Assembly: GCA_028287305.1 (NCBI GenBank) | Contig: JAQBPX010000032.1 | Coordinates: 207,445-271,444, forward strand | Origin: Gemmatimonadota bacterium | GTDB lineage: Bacteria > Gemmatimonadota > Gemmatimonadetes > Gemmatimonadales > Gemmatimonadaceae | Direction: 5' to 3' | Length of the DNA stretch: 64,000 bases | Shown here: piece by piece, positions 35,143-43,479 of the stretch | Layout of the letters: each line of letters begins with the position of its first letter | Position numbering within the stretch: position 1 is the stretch's first letter | The notes under the pieces: generated by a model | What the model saw: the letters and a program-made list of their open reading frames with translations, nothing else | The model's database searches: none | What the model was told of the DNA's origin: nothing | Translations under genes and position numbers: made by a program

Positions 35143-38100
35143 TTACGGCCGGATGGGCCCTGACGACGGCAACCGGGGAAATCTCCCCGGCGTCCATGGA
35201 ACTCCCGCCACCTCGGCATCCTGCTCCAGCTTCGCGAGGTCCACCTCGAGCAACGTCCGCAGCTGCTCGAGCACCTTGCCGAAGCCGGCATTCACGATCT
35301 CCACCTGCTGGCGGTCCGCCGCGCTCGGCGGCTCGAGCGAGCTGCTCCATCCATTGCCCACCGCGCTGTAGAGGCGGTTGAGCAATGACGTCGGCGCCGC
35401 CTCCTGGCGGCGCGCGCGCGTGGGGTCGCCAGTGAGCGCTTCCTGCGCATCCTTCAGCTTGTTCTCGATCACGCGTACCCGCTGCACCAGCCCGGCGTCG
35501 GCGTTCGCGGTCTCGTCGATCGCGCGCTTGAGGAAGCCGATGCGTCGCGCCGTCTCACCCATCAGCGCCGACGTTCCGAGCACGTCACGCTCGAGCTCCG
35601 CGACACCCTGCTGCTCGGCGAGCGTGGCCATCGTCCGCACACTCGGTCCGTCCACGCCCACCACCTCGAACCGTCGTGGATCGCCGAGTGGCGTGAGCAC
35701 GCCATCGATGCGCGTGGAGAGCGCGACCTGGTACGTGCCCGGCACGACATAGGGTGCGGCCGGCGGCGATGAGAACGGGAACTCGGGGTCCGCCTGGTAC
35801 GCCGGACCGTTGATCGGGTCGGTGGGCTGCAACTGCAGGTCCCACGACGCGCGGTTGATGCCAGGTGCTCCGCTCACGACGAAGCGCCGCAGCGCCTTGC
35901 CGTTCGCGGTGCTGATCGTCGCCACGATCACGGGGTCCTCCGAGCGATCCTCGGCCTTGAGCGAGTCCCAGCTCGGATAGAAGATGTCCTCGCCCTTCTT
36001 CATCGCCGCCTTCTCCGCGGTCTGGCGCACCGACTTCCGCGACTTGAGCGCGTCCTTGAGGAAGTACGTGAACACCGCGCCATTCGGCGGGTTCGGGGCG
36101 GAGAAGTAGTTGGCGCCCTGGAACGCGACGCCGGGCAGTCCCAGCGGCGCGCTCGCGATGAACAGCGGGGCGGGGCGCACCGGGAAGATCACGGCCGGCT
36201 TCGCGAGGTTCGCGTCCGTCAGCTCGCGCAGCGCGCTGTAGTCGTCGAGGATGAAGAACCCACGGCCGAACGTCGCCAGCACGAGGTCGCTCTCGCGCTT
36301 CTGGATGGCGATGTCGCGCACCTGGATGGTGGGCATCCCCGCCTTGACGCGAATCCACCTGGCGCCGCCGTTCTTCGTGAAGAACAATCCGAACTCGGTG
36401 CCCACGAAGAGCAGGTTGCGATCGACGAAATCCTCCGCCATCGAAAATACCGAGCCGCGAGCCGGAAGGTCGGCGGTGATGTTGGTCCAGGTCCGGCCGA
36501 GGTCCGTGCTCTTGAGCACGTACGGGTGGAAGTCGCCCGATTGATGATTGTTGAAGGTGGCGTAGACGGTGTTCGCGTCGAACTGCGAGGGCACCACGCG
36601 CGATACGAACGTCGTCTCCGGCACGCCAGGGAAGCGATCGATCGAGCGCCACGACGCGCCACCGTTCTCGCTGATCGACACGCGTCCGTCGTCCGTGCCG
36701 GTGAACAGCAGCCCTTCCTTGATCGGCGATTCTGCCACCGTCACGATGTCGCCGAAGAGCGTGGTCGACTGGTTCTTGGCAAGTGCATCGACGCTTTGCA
36801 CCCGGTCCATCATCTTGAGGCGGTTGCGGTCGATCTGGCGCGACAGATCCGGGCTCACGGCCTTCCACGAGTCACCGCGATCATCGGAACGGAACAGGCG
36901 ATTCGCCGCGAAGTAGAGGCGGTTGTGGTTATGCGGGCTGATCATCAGCGGCGAGTCCCAGTTCCACCTGAGTCCACTGCCCGTCACCTCGTCGGATGGC
37001 TGGATCCCCATCACGTCGCCCGTCTTCAGGTTGAAGCGCGACAGGTTTCCGAACTGCGACTGCGCATACACCGTATTCGGGTCGACCGGGTCGATCACGC
37101 TGCCGAACCCGTCGCCGCCGCTCGTGATGAACCAGTCGGCGTTCGTGATGCCGTGAATCGTGCGCGTGCGACTCGGGCCGCCGACCGAGAAGTTGTCCTG
37201 CGCGCCGCCATACACCTTGTAGAACGGCTTTGAGTCGTCCGTCGCGACCTTGTAGTACTGCGTGACGGGAAGGTCGGCCGAGAACTTCCAGGTCTTGCCG
37301 AGGTCCCAGGACTCGTAGAGACCGCCGTCGCACCCCACCACGAGGTGCGTGTTCTCGTCGGGGTCGATCCACACGACGTGGTTGTCGACGTGCTTCAGCA
37401 GCTCGCCCACTCGATGGAAGGTCTTTCCGCCGTCGTCCGTCACCTGGAGAATGACGTCGGCTGCGTACACGCGGTCGAGGATCTTCGGATCGGCGAAGAT
37501 CTTGTTGTAATAGTTACCGCCGGTCTGGTAGCTGTTCATCTTCTCCCAGCTCGCGCCGAAATCCTTCGAGCGGAAGAACCCGCCCTTGCCGTTCGCGATG
37601 TCGGCGATCGCGTACACGATGCTGGAATTCACCGGTGAGACGGTGAGGCCGATGCGCCCCATCTCCTCGTCGGGAAATCCGCTCTGCGCCTTGTTCCAGC
37701 TCTTGCCTCCGTCCATCGAGCGATAGATCCCCGAGCCAGGGCCGCCACCGAGGAACCCGAACACGCGACGGCTTCGCTGCCACATCGTTGCGATGAGGTG
37801 GTCGGGATTCTTGGGGTCGAGCTGGATATCGTTGGCGCCCGTCCAGTCATCCACGTGGAGGACCCGCTCCCACGTCTTGCCGCCATCGGTCGTCTTGTAG
37901 ACCCCACGGTCGCCGCCCTTTCGCCAGAGTGGACCCTGCGAAGCGACGTACACCACGTCGGAGTTGCGCGGGTCGACGATGATGCGCCCGATGTGCTCGG
38001 ACTCCTTGAGTCCCATGTTGGTCCATGAGCGCCCGCCGTCGAGCGACTTGTAGACGCCGTCTCCGTACGCGACCACACGCTGCGCGTTGTTCTCTCCTGT

Positions 38101-38457
38101 GCCCACCCACACGGTGCTCGGCGCGCGTTCGTCCACGGTGATGGTGCCGATCGAGAACGATCCCTCTCCGTCGAAGATCGGGCTGAACGAGACGCCATTG
38201 TTCGTCGACTTCCACACGCCGCCCGCGGCCGTCGCCACGTACCAGGTGCGCTTGTCGCGCGGGTCCATCGCGACGTCGGCGATGCGCCCCGAGGTGAGCG
38301 CGGGCCCGATCGAGCGCAGGCGGAGGCCCGCCGAGGCGCTGGCGACCTTGGCCTGCGCCGCGGAGTCAGGCGCGGCGGGCGCGCCACGGTTGGGAAGGGC
38401 CTGCTGCGCGGCAAGCGGAGCCGCGAGGATCGCAAGAATGGCGACGGAGGATCGCAT
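35143..38457 (-). CDS. Sortilin/BNR-repeat secreted protein (VPS10-like)
   Basis: A 1104-residue exported protein with signal peptide SSVAILAILAAPLAAQQ. It contains about ten Asp-box motifs of the form S-x-D-x-G-x-T/S-W (KSLDGGRSWTN, KTTDGGKTWER, RSMDGGKSWNK, ESWDLGKTWKF and others), indicating two sortilin/VPS10-like beta-propellers across residues 60-720. A C-terminal beta-rich region and a helical tail follow. Databases often name this type glycosyl hydrolase, but no catalytic residues can be identified, so binding or surface degradation roles are possible. The frame is open to 39018; the signal peptide sets the start. It is divergent from a paralogue, and the two share a mirrored upstream element. 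Confidence 0.85.
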   Translation of the reverse strand: MRSSVAILAILAAPLAAQQALPNRGAPAAPDSAAQAKVASASAGLRLRSIGPALTSGRIADVAMDPRDKRTWYVATAAGGVWKSTNNGVSFSPIFDGEGSFSIGTITVDERAPSTVWVGTGENNAQRVVAYGDGVYKSLDGGRSWTNMGLKESEHIGRIIVDPRNSDVVYVASQGPLWRKGGDRGVYKTTDGGKTWERVLHVDDWTGANDIQLDPKNPDHLIATMWQRSRRVFGFLGGGPGSGIYRSMDGGKSWNKAQSGFPDEEMGRIGLTVSPVNSSIVYAIADIANGKGGFFRSKDFGASWEKMNSYQTGGNYYNKIFADPKILDRVYAADVILQVTDDGGKTFHRVGELLKHVDNHVVWIDPDENTHLVVGCDGGLYESWDLGKTWKFSADLPVTQYYKVATDDSKPFYKVYGGAQDNFSVGGPSRTRTIHGITNADWFITSGGDGFGSVIDPVDPNTVYAQSQFGNLSRFNLKTGDVMGIQPSDEVTGSGLRWNWDSPLMISPHNHNRLYFAANRLFRSDDRGDSWKAVSPDLSRQIDRNRLKMMDRVQSVDALAKNQSTTLFGDIVTVAESPIKEGLLFTGTDDGRVSISENGGASWRSIDRFPGVPETTFVSRVVPSQFDANTVYATFNNHQSGDFHPYVLKSTDLGRTWTNITADLPARGSVFSMAEDFVDRNLLFVGTEFGLFFTKNGGARWIRVKAGMPTIQVRDIAIQKRESDLVLATFGRGFFILDDYSALRELTDANLAKPAVIFPVRPAPLFIASAPLGLPGVAFQGANYFSAPNPPNGAVFTYFLKDALKSRKSVRQTAEKAAMKKGEDIFYPSWDSLKAEDRSEDPVIVATISTANGKALRRFVVSGAPGINRASWDLQLQPTDPINGPAYQADPEFPFSSPPAAPYVVPGTYQVALSTRIDGVLTPLGDPRRFEVVGVDGPSVRTMATLAEQQGVAELERDVLGTSALMGETARRIGFLKRAIDETANADAGLVQRVRVIENKLKDAQEALTGDPTRARRQEAAPTSLLNRLYSAVGNGWSSSLEPPSAADRQQVEIVNAGFGKVLEQLRTLLEVDLAKLEQDAEVAGVPWTPGRFPRLPSSGPIRP

Positions 38458-38916
38458 GGTCTCGAGTGGGGTGGGGAGTCGCCACGAAAGTACGCCTCGT
38501 GACGGGGCGAGGTAACCGAGTGGGGAAACTCTTACATCGTTCCGGGTGGGGGGACTACGCGCCCGGATGGCCGCCGAACGGCAACGGCAGATGGCCGCTG
38601 CTCGGTCGGGTACAATGGGCCGGCGGGCACTCCAAACGCGTGAGCGCTTGTCATCGCTTGCCGCCGAGCCCGCGTCGCGGCTCCGAAGAGGCAGCACGTG
38701 AAGGCGGTTTCCGCCGGTCAAAGGGAAAAATGTGGACTGGAATGGATGCCTGTCCTGGTGCATCCAGGCCTGAACGCTCCGCGGCCATCTGCAGTTGCAG
38801 TGCAGCGGCCATCCGCGTGCGTAGTTCAGCGCGCGCATCGTTGTCCCCTCTTGCCGCAGCCCGCGCCAGCCGGGCAATTTCACGCAAGAGTCCTCCCCCA
38901 CGACCGAGGCCCCACC
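38458..38916. promoter_or_regulatory. Divergent intergenic region with 45-bp inverted repeat
   Basis: These 459 bases separate the two divergent sortilin-like genes. Bases 38554-38598 and the reverse complement of 38781-38825 match at 39 of 45 positions without gaps. The outer ends lie 96 and 91 bases from the two start codons, so each gene has the same element in the same relative orientation. Between the arms is a hairpin, TGGATGC-N10-GCATCCA (38743-38766), and GGCGG-TTT-CCGCC (about 38704-38716). No coding frame looks real here. Confidence 0.7.
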
Positions 38917-41900
38917 GTGCGCACGTCCCTCCCCGTAGCTCTTCGCGCGACCCTCGCGGCCTGCCTCCTGGCCGTGCCGCTTTCCGCACAGCAGAACGCC
39001 ACGACAGAATTCATGCACTGGCGCCAGATCGGGCCCGGTCGCGCCGGCCGCGCGCGCGCTCTATCGGGCGTGCCGAGCCAGCCGAATGTCTTCTACATCG
39101 GCTTCGACAACGGCGGCGTGTGGCGCTCCACGGACTACGGGTCCACCTGGCAGCCCCTCTTCGATTCGCAGCCCACTGGCTCCATCGGCGCGATCGCGGT
39201 GGCGCCCTCGGACCCGAACATCATCTATGTGGGCAGCGGCGCGGGCATCATCCGCCCTGACCTCGCGACCGGCAACGGCGTCTACAAGTCGATCGACGCG
39301 GGCAAGACATGGACGCACCTCGGCCTCGATGACACGCAGATGATCGCGATGATCGACGTCGACCCCCGCGATGCCAACAAGCTCTTCGTCGCCGCGCTAG
39401 GTCATCCCTACGGGCCCAACGCGACGCGCGGTGTGTTCCGCTCCACCGACGGCGGCGCCTCGTTCCAGAAGGTGCTCTACAAGGACGAATACACGAGCGC
39501 GAACGACGTGCGCATCGATCCCAGCGATCCCAACACGGTGTACGCGACGCTCTGGCAGCAGCAGCAGAGCTTCATCGAGGGACAGGGCTTCGGCGGGGCG
39601 GGGAACGGCATCTTCAAGTCATCCGACGGCGGCGCCACGTGGAAGCAGCTCACCGACGGGCTTCCGCCGGTGATCCAGGCGAACCTCGCGATCGCGCCGA
39701 GCAATTCGAAGGTGCTGTACGCGACCGTCGCGGGTGTCGGTGCGAATGGCAACGTCACCACGGGAACCGTCGGCTTCTACAAGTCGAGTGACGCCGGCGA
39801 GCACTGGACCACGGCTGTCGCCGCCGCGGGCAGCACGCGTGCGCAGGACCCGCGCCCCATGGTGCGCATCGGCGGTGGCGACCTGCCGACGATCGTTGTG
39901 GACCCGAAGAATGAGAAGGTGGTCTACAGCGCCTCCACCGTGTTCTGGCGCACCGAGGACGCGGGCCTCACCTGGACCGCCGTTCGCGGCGCACCGGGCG
40001 GCGACGACTACCAGAAGGCGTGGGTGAACCCGGTGAATCCCGACATCCTGCTGGTGGTGGCGGACCAGGGCGGCGTGGTGTCAGCGAACCGCGGCGTGAG
40101 CTGGAGCAACTGGTACAACCAGCCCACCGCCGCGATGTATCACGTCAGCACCGACAACGCATTCCCGTATCGCGTCTGCGGCGGGCAGCAGGATTCCGGC
40201 TCGGCGTGCGTGGACAGCCGCTCGTCGGATGGGGAGATCACCTTCCACGACTGGCACCCGATCAACGTCCAGGAGTACGGCGTCGCCGCTCCCGATCCGA
40301 AGGACCCCGACCTGGTCTTCGGCAGCGCGCGCACCAACGTCTCGCTCTGGAATCGCCGCACCGCGCAGGTCACGCAGGTCGGCCCCGACGCGAGCGCACG
40401 CGGCGCGGAGTTCGGGCGCAACGTGCGGACGATGCCCATCCAGTGGTCACCCACGGAGGCGGGCGTCCTCTATTACACGAGCAACGTCGTCTGGCGCTCG
40501 GCCGACCACGCGCACAGCTGGACGCGCATCAGCCCCGACCTCACGCGCGCCACGTGGGAAGTGCCGGCGAGCGCGGGCAAGTACGCGAGCGGCGTGACGC
40601 CCGCGCCGGCGGGCAGCCTCACGGCCATGTCGGTGTCACCGAAGAAGGCAGGCGTCATCTGGACCGGCTCTGACGATGGCACCATCCAGGTCACCACGAA
40701 TGGCGGCAAGACCTGGACGAACGTGACGCCCGCGGCGATCAAGCCGTGGACGCGCATCTTCAACATCGAGGCGGGTCACTTCGACGCCGGCACCGCGTAC
40801 GCCGCGGCGAACACGATGCGCATCGATGACATGAACCCGCACTTCTGGCGCACGCACGACGGGGGAAAGAGCTGGACCGAGATCAACAACGAGATCGCGC
40901 CGGGCTCCGTGTCCAACTCCATTCGCGAGGACCCGCGCAAGCCGGGCATCCTCTTCGCCTCGACCGACGCGCAGGTGTGGTTCAGCCTGGATGACGGCGA
41001 CCACTGGAAGTCACTGCGCAACGACATGCCGGCCATCTCCGTGCGCGACCTGCAGGTGAAGGACGACAGCACCTGCCTCTGCTCCGACCTCATTGCCGGC
41101 ACACACGGGCGCGGCTTCTGGATCCTGGACGACATCACGCCCTTCCGGGAGCACGCAGAGGCAGAGGCGGCGACGTCGGCGTACCTGTTCAAGCCGGCGA
41201 CCGCGGTGCGCGTGCGCTTCGCGACAAATGACCCGACACCATGGCCGCCCGAGCTTCCCGCCGGCGAGAATCCCCCCGATGGCGCGATCATCGACTACCT
41301 GCTCAAGACGGCGCCCGCCGGCGCGGTGAAGCTCGAGATCCTGGACAAGTCCGGCAAGGTCGTGCGCAGCTACGCGAGCACCGACCTCTTCCCCGATCCC
41401 GATCCGGCGCGCGACCCTGCGGCGTACAACAAGATCTGCCAGGAGACGCCGAGCGCGCCTGACTGCGACCTGCCGCTCTACTGGCCCGCGCCGGTAAATC
41501 ACCTCGGGGCGCAGGTCGGCATGCACCGCTTCCTCTGGGACATGCGATTCGATCCGCTCGAGCCCCCGACCGCGACGCCCGCCGGCGAGGATGCCCAGGG
41601 CGCAGTGCCACATCGCACCACGCCGAGTGACAACGCGCCGTGGGCCCCCCCAGGCAGCTACACCGTGCGCCTCAGCGTGGACGGCAAGCAGTTCGACCAG
41701 CCCATCACCCTCAGGCTCGACCCGCGCGTGCGAATCGCGCCCGCGACGCTGGCGCAGGTCAACACGCTCACGCGTGACCTCTACGACAAGGCGATCGCGC
41801 TGCGCGGTGAGCTGCACTCGGCGCGCGCGATGTCGGCGACGCTCAATTCCATGAATCGCGGCGACGCGCCCGCAATGAAGGCGCAGGTGGATTCCATCGC

Positions 41901-42165
41901 GCCGCCGGCGTCGGCTGCGCGCGGCCGGCGCGGTGGGTTCGGTGGACCGCCGCAGGCACGCGCGGCCGGCGCGCCCGTTCCGCCGCCTTCGATCGAGGCA
42001 GTGATGAACTCGGCGTTCGCCGCGGCGATGAGCATGCAGAACGCCGAGACGGCCCCCACCGCCGGCCAGCTCGCGGCCGCCGCGAAGGCCCAGGCCGACT
42101 ACGCCGATGTCATGAAGCGCTGGAGCGCGTTGAAGCAGCGGCTGCCGAGCGGGGTGGCGAAGTGA
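38917..42165 (+). CDS. Sortilin/BNR-repeat secreted protein (VPS10-like), paralogue
   Basis: A 1082-residue protein starting at a GTG, with signal peptide LRATLAACLLAVPLSAQQ. About eleven Asp-box motifs (RSTDYGSTWQP, KSIDAGKTWTH, KSSDGGATWKQ, RTHDGGKSWTE and others) span residues 40-730 and should form beta-propellers. The region from about 735 is a non-propeller beta domain ending in a Ala/Pro/Gly-rich low-complexity stretch near residues 1010-1030. It is clearly related to the divergent gene at 35143-38457, though not recently duplicated. The enzymatic role is unproven. Its stop overlaps the GTG of the AIM24-like gene (GTGA), suggesting a two-gene operon. The frame is open from 38698. Confidence 0.85.
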   Translation: MRTSLPVALRATLAACLLAVPLSAQQNATTEFMHWRQIGPGRAGRARALSGVPSQPNVFYIGFDNGGVWRSTDYGSTWQPLFDSQPTGSIGAIAVAPSDPNIIYVGSGAGIIRPDLATGNGVYKSIDAGKTWTHLGLDDTQMIAMIDVDPRDANKLFVAALGHPYGPNATRGVFRSTDGGASFQKVLYKDEYTSANDVRIDPSDPNTVYATLWQQQQSFIEGQGFGGAGNGIFKSSDGGATWKQLTDGLPPVIQANLAIAPSNSKVLYATVAGVGANGNVTTGTVGFYKSSDAGEHWTTAVAAAGSTRAQDPRPMVRIGGGDLPTIVVDPKNEKVVYSASTVFWRTEDAGLTWTAVRGAPGGDDYQKAWVNPVNPDILLVVADQGGVVSANRGVSWSNWYNQPTAAMYHVSTDNAFPYRVCGGQQDSGSACVDSRSSDGEITFHDWHPINVQEYGVAAPDPKDPDLVFGSARTNVSLWNRRTAQVTQVGPDASARGAEFGRNVRTMPIQWSPTEAGVLYYTSNVVWRSADHAHSWTRISPDLTRATWEVPASAGKYASGVTPAPAGSLTAMSVSPKKAGVIWTGSDDGTIQVTTNGGKTWTNVTPAAIKPWTRIFNIEAGHFDAGTAYAAANTMRIDDMNPHFWRTHDGGKSWTEINNEIAPGSVSNSIREDPRKPGILFASTDAQVWFSLDDGDHWKSLRNDMPAISVRDLQVKDDSTCLCSDLIAGTHGRGFWILDDITPFREHAEAEAATSAYLFKPATAVRVRFATNDPTPWPPELPAGENPPDGAIIDYLLKTAPAGAVKLEILDKSGKVVRSYASTDLFPDPDPARDPAAYNKICQETPSAPDCDLPLYWPAPVNHLGAQVGMHRFLWDMRFDPLEPPTATPAGEDAQGAVPHRTTPSDNAPWAPPGSYTVRLSVDGKQFDQPITLRLDPRVRIAPATLAQVNTLTRDLYDKAIALRGELHSARAMSATLNSMNRGDAPAMKAQVDSIAPPASAARGRRGGFGGPPQARAAGAPVPPPSIEAVMNSAFAAAMSMQNAETAPTAGQLAAAAKAQADYADVMKRWSALKQRLPSGVAK

Positions 42166-42863
42166 GGATCACGCCGAAGCTCATCCGGGATGAGGTGCGC
42201 GACGAGACGTACGCGGGCCTCACGTATCACATCGAGGGCGATACGGTCCCGACGCTCCACATCGAGCTGGGTCGCAGGCCCGTGTACTTCGAGCATCACG
42301 TGCTGCTCTGGAAGCACTCGGACGTCGAGATCGAGGTGAAGTCGCTGCAGGGCGCCTTCAAGCGCGCGATCGCCGGGATGTCGATCTTCGTGACGCAGGC
42401 GGCGGGGCCCGGGCACATCGCATTCAGCCGAGATGGCCCCGGACAGCTGATCGCCATTCACATGAAGAAGGGGGACCGCCTGGACGTGCGCGAACACCAG
42501 TTCCTCGCGGCGACTGATGGCGTGGACTACACCTTCCAGCGCGTGAAGGGCGCCGCCAACATGTTCCTGGGCGGCAGCGGCTTCTTCATCGACACCTTCG
42601 ATTGCGAGGGCGCCGACGAGGGCATCCTCTGGCTGCATGGCTACGGCAACGTGTTCGAGGTGACGCTCGAGGCAGGCCAGCAGATCGACATCGAGCCCGG
42701 CGGCTGGGTCTACAAGAGTCCCACGGTCACCATGCAGACCATCGCGCAGTCCGTCTCACTGGGACTGCTGGCGAGCTCCGGGCAGATCGTGTTCAACCGC
42801 TTCTCGGGGCCTGGGCGTGTGGGCATCCAGTCGATGTACATGCACCTGCCGACGGGGGAGTGA
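42162..42863 (+). CDS. AIM24 family protein
   Basis: A 233-residue soluble protein of the AIM24/TIGR00266 family, a double-stranded beta-helix fold of unknown biochemical function. Typical glycine-bounded strands are seen: GDTVPTLHIELG, VYFEHHVLLWKHSDVEIEVKSL, GPGHIAFSRDGPGQLIAIHM, FLGGSGFFIDTFDCEG and FNRFSGPGRVGIQSM. Starting from a GTG, it overlaps the preceding sortilin-like gene by four bases. That link is not a known functional association. In yeast mitochondria AIM24 affects inner-membrane organisation; no such role can be claimed here. Confidence 0.88.
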   Translation: MRITPKLIRDEVRDETYAGLTYHIEGDTVPTLHIELGRRPVYFEHHVLLWKHSDVEIEVKSLQGAFKRAIAGMSIFVTQAAGPGHIAFSRDGPGQLIAIHMKKGDRLDVREHQFLAATDGVDYTFQRVKGAANMFLGGSGFFIDTFDCEGADEGILWLHGYGNVFEVTLEAGQQIDIEPGGWVYKSPTVTMQTIAQSVSLGLLASSGQIVFNRFSGPGRVGIQSMYMHLPTGE

Positions 42864-42876
42864 ACTGCTGCGGGGA

Positions 42877-43320
42877 CTACCGCGCGATCCACTGCAAATG
42901 CCGTCTCAGCGACTGCGCCGTCTCGGCGCGCGTGCTCGGCCCCGGCTCCGCTGACCGCCCCCACTCGAGCTTCACCGCGTCGCCCTTGAACCGGGCGATG
43001 AGGTGGAGCTTCCAGTGCGGCACCAGGTTGTAGCCCACGCCCGCGAAGTCGTCCTCGGTGATCGTGGTGATGCCGTCGGGGCGCGCCGCGGCCTCCAGCG
43101 CCTTGCTCACGTGCTGCGCCGCGATGGTCACGGCAATCAGCGTGGGCAGCGGTAGCTCCGACAGCCGCTCGTAGTGTGCGCGCGGCACCACGAGCACGTG
43201 CCAGCCGTTGATCGGCTGGAGGCTGATGAAGGCCTGCACCATCTCGTCCTGGTAGATGGTGACGGACTGGTCGGTATAGCCGCAGAAGAGGCAGCGGCCG
43301 GAGGGAGCTGGATGCGCCAT
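42877..43320 (-). CDS. HIT family protein with Lys at the nucleophile position
   Basis: A 147-residue histidine-triad protein. The N-terminus has the usual CLFC and IYQDEMVQAFISLQPINGWHVLVVPRAHY of nucleotide-binding HIT proteins. The triad, however, reads PHWKLHLIARF (His102-x-Lys104-x-His106). In Hint and Fhit-type enzymes the central histidine is the nucleophile, so its replacement by Lys suggests loss or change of the phosphoramidase or nucleotidyl transferase activity while nucleotide binding may remain. I checked the codons: CAC TGG AAG CTC CAC. The start at 43320 is chosen because the family begins just before CLFC. It converges with the AIM24-like gene across 13 bases. Confidence 0.85.
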   Translation of the reverse strand: MAHPAPSGRCLFCGYTDQSVTIYQDEMVQAFISLQPINGWHVLVVPRAHYERLSELPLPTLIAVTIAAQHVSKALEAAARPDGITTITEDDFAGVGYNLVPHWKLHLIARFKGDAVKLEWGRSAEPGPSTRAETAQSLRRHLQWIAR

Positions 43321-43391
43321 GGCCCATGATCGCGCGCGGCGCGCGACAACACAATGACGCAGGTCACACACGGCTATCACTTGGCAGTGTC

Positions 43392-43406
43392 AGCCGCGCA
43401 GCGGCT
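43392..43406. terminator. 15-bp dyad between DUF5916 and HIT genes
   Basis: AGCCGC-GCA-GCGGCT is a perfect inverted repeat with 6-base arms, 74 bases past the stop of the minus-strand barrel gene and upstream of the minus-strand HIT gene. There is no T-run after it. It could be a terminator for the first gene or an operator for the second. Confidence 0.3.
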
Positions 43407-43479
43407 CAGTGCAACCCGTGGCTCAAGGCTGTTGGTGTTTGGTTGTTTCAGTGACCGTGAACGGCGGCCCTTCGCTGGC

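Noticed and set aside
38458..39018. Coding extension of the minus-strand sortilin-like gene, and of the paralogue from 38698
   Set aside because: Both extensions run through the inverted-repeat gap and would precede clear signal peptides, so internal starts are preferred.
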